A stretch of 52,979 bases of DNA from contig JAFDXN010000015.1 in assembly GCA_018267915.1 (NCBI GenBank), positions 1 to 52,979 of the forward strand. Direction: 5' to 3'. A model generated the notes under the pieces. The model had not been told where the DNA came from, did no database searches, and was given only the letters and a program-made list of their open reading frames with translations. The DNA comes from Bacteroidota bacterium. Lineage in GTDB: Bacteria > Bacteroidota > Bacteroidia > Chitinophagales > Chitinophagaceae. Each line of letters opens with the position of its first letter. The first letter of the stretch is position 1. The translations under genes and the position numbers were made by a program. Shown here piece by piece: positions 48,001-52,979 of the stretch.

Positions 48001-50612
48001 ACGAGTTTATGTTTAAAATTTTTACCAGCAAACCGGCTATGACATTTTTTGGGGGGACGGTTTGCGCGGAAGCTGCCACCGCTCTATGACTCGCTGGAAC
48101 GTCGCTTTTTACCTTAGAGCTCATAACCGGGCGGCCGTTCTTTAGCGGCGGGTGATGAATGATGCTGGTAGTTTCGTCTATGATGGCTTATTACCTGATG
48201 CTTCTTTACGTGTTTGCCGCTTTTTGGTCGCGCGCCCTAAGAACGCCGGGATGATTCGATTCGGGCCTCAATGAGCCTATTCCTATGTTAATGGCGCGCG
48301 GCCTTGCTGCCGGCTTTAGTATGTTTTACCTAAATCTATATTGGCATCAACAAGATCTTCTTCGCTATGTTTACCGCGAGCTGCCAAGCGTGATGGAGAA
48401 TGCCATTTGCGGCTTGGGCATTGATAGCAAGGTAGTTTTCGATTTGATAACTTTTCCGGGCGAAGAGTGATATTTTATTTACACTTTGGCGTTCGTTATG
48501 TTAAGTCTCCTGTCAACGAGGATTTACAGCTTTTACTATTTTTATGATATTCTTGCCAAACTTGACCTCCAAAAGGGTCTTTACCACAACTTTGAGATTC
48601 TATTGGAGTACAATCGATCGTACGGTGATATAAGGTTCAAATGGTACAGTTACCGTGCTGATAAATTTTTTTTTATTTTAGGCCTGCTACTATTTGTCGG
48701 CCCGTTCCTAAGCAGCGCTGAGATGGCCCTTAGCGCAGGAACTTGGGGCGTCGCGGCTATCAAGGCGGCGTACATGTGCGTTGTGCTTATTACGGGGTAT
48801 TGAACTTTTGTATCGTTTGTAGTTTGCGTCGCGTTGGGGCATGTTTTTTATTGTTGAATGTTCGGAACCCTAAAAATTAAGTGGCTGAGGCGCCGTTTAA
48901 GACTTATTGGCCGGCCTTTAGTAGTTTATGTAAAAGAGCCTAAGCGCTTTTTAGCGGCGCTGACGTACATGGTTATCGCGGTTTGGGTGCCAATGTACGT
49001 TGTTTACGGCCGCCTGCAGGGCGGCTTAGTGGCTGGCCTTTTCAAAGCTGCTGTGAGCGGCGTGCAGTTCGTAATTTTAAATGTATGGCCAATTATGCTA
49101 TTAGCCGTTTTTTACTTTGGCTTTTGCTGGTCTAAGCGGCGCGAAAGAGACTTCACGCTGTCTGTATTTTATTTCTCCTCGGTCGTGTCACTGTGGATTA
49201 TCAATATGAACTACTTTTATGAAAGCCCAGCGAAGATATATTACTCCGTGTTGTCGCTCGGTAAGGACAGTAAGCACGAGCGGGTGTTTGAAATTCTTCG
49301 CGGGGAGGATGTTTTTCCAGAATATCTACTTCGCGTTTTGCCGAAAACCGACCTTGTTTTCGGCTACGATTGTTTATCATTAACCTTGGCCGCCACAACG
49401 TCTATTGTTTTTTCTATGGTTTATCTTGGGACGGCTTTTGAACAGCGCATTGAGAATAAAAAATTATACGTCACGCTTTTACTACTGACCCAAGCGGGCA
49501 CTCTAGTGGCGTTTTTTAGCCTTAACATACTGTGCTTCGTTGTGGCGTTTGAGTCAACACTCGTTCCAATGGCACTTTTGGTCCGCAACTGAGGGTCTTC
49601 GCCGCTGCGCTTTTTTGCAGCTAAGCAATTTTTATTTTACTCAGTTACGGCATCTTTGCCGGCCCTGGCTGGGCTCGTAAAAGTTTATATGGTTTTTGGT
49701 ACACTTGACTACCTGTTTATTCACAAAAATTTGGGTATGCTTGACCTCGCGGATCAGTGTCTTCTTTTTTTAGCTTTCAGCTTGATGTTCGCGACAAAAA
49801 TCCCGATGACTCCGCTGCACAGCTGGTTGCTCAACGCGCACGTGGAGGCGCCTACGGCCGGATCTATTGTTCTGGCAGCCATTTTGTTAAAGCTCGGCAT
49901 TTTTGGCTTTATACGCTATGGTGTGGGGCTTTTCTACTACGTTGCGTTAGACTATTCGGTCGTATTTGTTGTGCTGGCTACCGTGGGGTTTGTGTATTCG
50001 TCTATTTCCGCTGTTTCTGAGACCGACCTGAAAAGAATTATCGCTCTTACATCAGTCGCTCACATGAATTTGGCGGTTATAGGTATATTTAGCTTCGATT
50101 TGCGCGGTCTTTACGGCGCCGCGCTTTTGGCTGTTGGGCACGCTGTCGTTTCGGCGGCTTTATTTTTCTTAATAGGCATGCTTTACAGCAGATTTCATAG
50201 CCGCGATATTGCTTACTACGGGGGTTTGGCTACGGTTATGCCAATTTTTTCTTCATTTTTATTTATTTTTGCTATGGCCAACACCGGCTTCCCGTGGTCT
50301 TTAAGTTTTCTGGGCGAGCTGCTAGTTCTTGTTACAGTTGCAAACGTATGAGGTTTCTGGCTGTTCGTGGTGCTTGCATTTGGCAACGTGCTTCTTCTAT
50401 ACGCAAACGTTAGATTGTTCACGTCCGTTTGCTTTGGTACGCTCAACAAAAATTTTATCTCGAACGCTGCGCCAGATGCGACACATATGGAGCTGTTTAT
50501 TCTTCTGTTCTTGTTGTTTAACGCGCTTGGTCTCATGTGGGGTTGCGATTTCTTTTTTTCAAACTTTGTTTGGGATTACAGCGACATGTTTGCGGACCGC
50601 AAGAAAAAGTAG
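45030..50612 (+). CDS. nad2-nad4: fused NADH dehydrogenase subunits 2 and 4 (1860 aa)
   Basis: ATG 45030, one base after the nad7 stop, to TAG 50610: one uninterrupted frame of 1860 sense codons with UGA as Trp (about 16 of them). I read across every UGA and found no in-frame UAA or UAG. Nad2 (NuoN) is at about residues 490-885 and Nad4 (NuoM) at about 1300-1850. Residues 1-490 form an extra N-terminal region with several hydrophobic segments, and ~885-1300 a mixed region with a highly charged Glu/Lys/Arg stretch (47850-47950) plus further hydrophobic segments. Nad2 and Nad4 are neighbouring antiporter-like subunits in complex I, so one chain could thread both. I know of no described nad2-nad4 fusion; post-translational cleavage is possible. 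Confidence 0.88.
46500..47681 (+). other. nad2: Nad2 module of the fusion
   Basis: LFAAVPFQHYLMEI (residue ~595) corresponds to the P.FH.W.pdvY motif, followed by a conserved membrane Lys in VISKFP, then FFALSSLTQTGMFLTLLLF (the AYSSI.q.Gy motif) and IAGFPPLAGFFLK (residue ~787, the lagiPP..GF..K motif). An acidic insertion (HKEVDIEHW) interrupts the late part. Divergent but recognisable. Confidence 0.8.
48858..50612 (+). other. nad4: Nad4 module of the fusion
   Basis: FGYDCLSLTLA, VVAFESTLVPMALLVRNWG (the E-lPm.lLi..wG motif with its essential membrane Glu), ATKIPMTPLHSWLLNAHVEAPTAGSIVLAAILLKLGIFG (His1597 in the HsWLp.AHveAP motif), VSETDLKRIIALTSVAHMNL and ANTGFPWSLSFLGE occur in order. 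C-terminus is normal. Confidence 0.95.
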
Positions 50613-50650
50613 CGGGGGGTAGGTTTCGAAGTTTTTAATTGATTTTTTAC

Positions 50651-51004
50651 ATGATGCGTGGAGTTAGGTTTAATAACGGTTCATTTTTATTTTCTGATGT
50701 GAGTAGAACCTCTCAGCATGCTGTTAGGTTCAAAAAACAAACAAAGCACAAGTTGCGCGGTTTTGACGACAGAAAGTTTTTAAGGTGAGTTGTTACTTTT
50801 GGGTGAAACGTCAAGTCCGTTGTGGTTTGGGCTCAGGCGTACACAGCCTATAACGCGGCCCGATACGCGAACCTTAAAACGGTGAAAAAAAAATTTTGTC
50901 GGTACTCGAACCGCGTGCGCAGCACTAACCAAATCGGTCTTTCTAAGTACAAATTCGCGCACTTCACGCGCTTGGGTATAATAAAAGACCTACGAAAGTA
51001 TTAA
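50651..51004 (+). CDS. rps14: ribosomal protein S14 (uS14)
   Basis: 117 residues, ATG 50651 (a second ATG follows directly) to TAA 51002; UGA at 50786 and 50804 is Trp. The C-terminal part CRYSNRVRSTNQIGLSKYKF and FTRLGIIKDLRKY aligns with the RC..TGRpRg...kF.lsR..fRe.a..G.ipGirkasW end of uS14, with the zinc-type cysteines mostly missing, as in most mitochondrial S14. It precedes rps8, the order of the bacterial spc operon. Confidence 0.7.
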
Positions 51005-51520
51005 AGATTTTTTGACAAGCTCTCGCGGCCGCGGCGGCGACCCCCGCCCATTTTTTCGCCCGTCGAGCTTGCAGGACCTGTAAGGCGACGGGACGTCGTT
51101 TTCAGCTACAGCACTGTTTTAATAGGCCAAGCCTCATCGAGCGGCCCGCCGTCAGCTCCCCGCCTTCTCTTTTTAGGCTAGTGCGTCGACTCTTATCAAA
51201 TTTGCGCGTTGTTTTAGCGCGGGTCGGCGCGTGAAGCCCTTCTTGGGGGGTGGTTTGGGGCGGTGTCCGCCCGAAACGGGGGGTCTCGATTAGGCTTGCC
51301 TTTCTCCCGCGCGCGTTTGCCTGCCCCCTACGCACTAGTAGGGGGCCCCGATCTTTGCTCCGCGCGCGCTTTCCGAAAAGTTCGCTGCCCTGTTGATAAG
51401 CCAGATTGTCGCTCTACATCGACACCGCGCCGCGTTTTTTCGGGGGGGGGCCGGTTAGGCTGACACCGCGCCCGGGGTAGTTTTGTAGTTTTATATTTTG
51501 TAACAGCACCTAAAGTTTGA
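51005..51520 (+). other. 516-base spacer between rps14 and rps8
   Basis: GC-rich with no tRNA. A frame (51218-51520) is open and in phase with rps8 through UGA codons, but its content is low-complexity and rps8 has a canonical N-terminus at ATG 51521, so I treat it as noncoding. An N-terminal extension of rps8 cannot be excluded given the habits of this genome. Confidence 0.4.
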
Positions 51521-51976
51521 ATGAATAGGCATTTTTATAATTTTATAGCTATGTTTAACGCTGCCACCAAAACCGGTCGGTGGTCGTTTACCATCCCCCT
51601 AAGAAAATTGTTTGTTATCGATTTTTTGGAATTTTTACTTAAAGAGGGTCTTATTGAAAGCTACTCGTACGTTGGCGAGGCCCCTAAGCCTAGCTACGGC
51701 GCGGCCATGTTGCTGGGGCCGGTGTCGAGTAACTTTTGTCATCTTGTGCGCATCAATCTCCGGGAACAGGCGCTGGTCCGGGGTATAAAGTCCGTCAGTA
51801 AGCCTGGAAAATTTCGGTACATGGATTACCGCGAGCTAAGCTCTTTCGTGGAAAAGCACGGAGGCGGGGCTGGGGTTGTCGTCGTTTCGTCGCCCTACTT
51901 CGCCAGGCTTTGTAATGCGCGCGAGGCGCTGGCGGTCAGGACCGGAGGCTTGGTGGTGTGCACGATTGAGGCCTAA
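51521..51976 (+). CDS. rps8: ribosomal protein S8 (uS8)
   Basis: 151 residues, ATG 51521 to TAA 51974. The N-terminus (FIAMFNAATKTG, then PLRKLFVIDFLEFLLKEGLIESY) matches the first uS8 domain; the second domain has SVSKPGKFRYM (the .isrPg.RvY motif), GAGVVVVSSPYF (the G..ivSTs.G motif), AREAL and TGGLVVCTIEA (GGe.lc.v). Length is typical. S8 binds the central domain of SSU rRNA. Confidence 0.9.
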   Translation: MNRHFYNFIAMFNAATKTGRWSFTIPLRKLFVIDFLEFLLKEGLIESYSYVGEAPKPSYGAAMLLGPVSSNFCHLVRINLREQALVRGIKSVSKPGKFRYMDYRELSSFVEKHGGGAGVVVVSSPYFARLCNAREALAVRTGGLVVCTIEA

Positions 51977-52050
51977 AAAAAGTAAATGCGTGGGGGGGGT
52001 GTAAGCGATCCGTTAGGTTTTAACTTTTATTATTTTATCGCGTCTTTTAA

Positions 52051-52470
52051 ATGCGGGCGAAATTTTTAAAAAGGTGGCCAGCTAAGGAGTACAAAAACAG
52101 AAAAAGACTTTTATCGCGGCGTAGGCCGCTTCGCCGCGGCGTGGTTTTTGCCGCGGTTTTAAGATCCCCCAAAAAGCCCCACTCATCGAAGAGGGCTACA
52201 GTTAAATTTATAATACAGAAAAACTGAAGATTGAAAAATTATGCGTACATTTTGGGAGAGGGGGGGCGCAAGAAGCTAAAAAAATACGATGTAGTATACT
52301 TTCGCGGGGGTAGGCGCAAAGACATTCCTGCGATGAAGTATACCGCCGTATACGGCGTGACCACGAAAACCGGAAAGTCGAGCTCTTTGCCCGGCCTTAC
52401 CGGGCAGCGGACTAAGGGGAGGTCAAAATACGCAGCCAAGAGGCCTATTCTCTACCGAACGGAATCTTAG
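52051..52470 (+). CDS. rps12: ribosomal protein S12 (uS12)
   Basis: 139 residues, ATG 52051 to TAG 52468; UGA at 52225 is Trp. Motifs: RPLRRGVVFAAVLRSPKKPHS (cp.rkG.c..v...tPkKPNSa, trimmed here), YAYILGEG (ayIPGeGH), VVYFRGGRRKDIPAMKY (VLvRGGRvkDLPGvrY) and GRSKYAAKRP (RSkYG.k.p) at the C-terminus. It is the decoding-centre protein. The two lysines of the PKKP loop (streptomycin site) are kept. A linker unlike bacteria lies between RGG and RSKY. Confidence 0.96.
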
Positions 52471-52621
52471 AATAAATCACCTATTATCATAGAGCACTAG
52501 TTTGGTTTGTACAAAAATGTTCATAACGTATATATTACATAGCGCTTGTTTTACCTTGCATGTGCGGCCGCGCCAATAAGCCCGGCTGCGTTTTAAATTC
52601 TAGTGTTAGTACTTTTAATCC

Positions 52622-52979
52622 GTGTCGTTTTCTCTTAATTTATTAAAAGTTAGTGCTCAACCGTGAGGCTCACTATGCCTCTTGCGGCACTTTTATAGTA
52701 GCGCGCCGTCTTCTAGCGCCATCAAGGGCTCGGATTCGGCTAGCATAAAACAAACAAAGGACGTTGCGTCCACTGAAAAATCGTCAGCCGCCGCCGCGAA
52801 AGCGGGCGGGGCTGCGCGCAGCCAAAGGTCAGGCCCGCGTTTGCCGGGCGCTCAGCACGATTTAAAAAACCACCCGCTCCAAGGTATTAAATTCAGCGAG
52901 GTGGGGCCAAGAGCCAAGCTGCCCGCGGCGCCCGTTAAGCCGGGTGACCAACAGCCGGTGTCACCTAAGGGGACTAGTC
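52622..52979 (+). CDS. 5' part of an ORF running off the window end (probable start of the rps7 giant ORF)
   Basis: In-frame stops end at 52616; from GTG 52622 the frame is open to the last base (119 codons; UGA-Trp at 52664). The product is Ser/Ala/Lys-rich, then enters the 124-base repeat also found at 70-193, where the rps7 ORF is read in the same repeat frame. Following rps12, it is in the position expected for the 5' end of rps7. Direct joining of the last and first bases of the window would shift the frame, so more sequence probably lies between. Confidence 0.5.
52856..52979 (+). repeat. 124-base direct repeat, copy 2 (coding)
   Basis: Partner of 70-193, same length, no indels, about 12 substitutions, mostly at third codon positions. 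It runs exactly to the end of the window. Confidence 0.85.

Overview
This window reads as an almost complete mitochondrial genome of a protist. It encodes mitochondrial cob, cox1-3, nad1-7, nad4L, nad9, atp6 and atp9, a set of ribosomal proteins (rps2-like, rps3, rps4, rps7, rps8, rps12, rps14, rpl16), LSU and SSU rRNA, and 18 tRNAs that I could fold by eye. Every gene is on the + strand. UGA must be read as tryptophan: UGA falls at Trp positions in cob, cox1, cox3 and nad genes, and a tRNA-Trp with anticodon UCA is present. True stops are UAA and UAG. The lineage cannot be fixed from sequence alone. A cox1-cox2 fusion recalls Amoebozoa, while a very long insertion in the CuA domain of Cox2 recalls ciliates. 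The moderate GC content, recognisable atp6 and 18 tRNAs do not fit a typical ciliate.

Layout. 1-20786: a ribosomal-protein block (rps7, an unknown basic ORF, nad6, rps2-like, rps3, rps4, cob, rpl16, nad9). 20821-21725: eight tRNAs. 22130-26069: LSU rRNA. 26070-27099: a spacer full of stem-loops. 27100-29195: SSU rRNA. 29356-31266: ten more tRNAs and atp9. 31301-36221: atp6 and the fused cox1-cox2. 36222-37337: a spacer with a possible RNase P RNA. 37338-41952: nad4L, fused nad1-nad3, nad5. 42751-45028: cox3, nad7. 45030-50612: fused nad2-nad4. 50651-52470: rps14, rps8, rps12. The last 358 bases carry the 5' end of an ORF that shares a 124-base in-frame repeat with the start of the window. This implies that rps12-rps7 (the bacterial str order) continues across the window ends on a circular or repeat-linked map.

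The striking theme is enlarged and fused reading frames. When UGA is read as Trp, nad2 and nad4 form one ORF of 1860 codons, nad1 and nad3 one of 498, and cox1 and cox2 one of 1308. Rps3 (1231 aa), Rps4 (1642 aa), Rps7 (more than 820 aa) and Nad9 (1193 aa) are several times the usual size, with the recognisable domain confined to one or both ends. No introns were needed to explain any gene. Many tRNAs (Ala, Arg, Asn, Asp, Cys, Gly, Thr) were not found and are presumably imported.

Together the genes supply membrane and peripheral subunits of complex I, cytochrome b, the three core subunits of cytochrome oxidase, two Fo subunits of ATP synthase, and part of the mitoribosome that translates them. 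Sizes, boundaries and the single-polypeptide interpretation come from manual reading and are untested at RNA or protein level.
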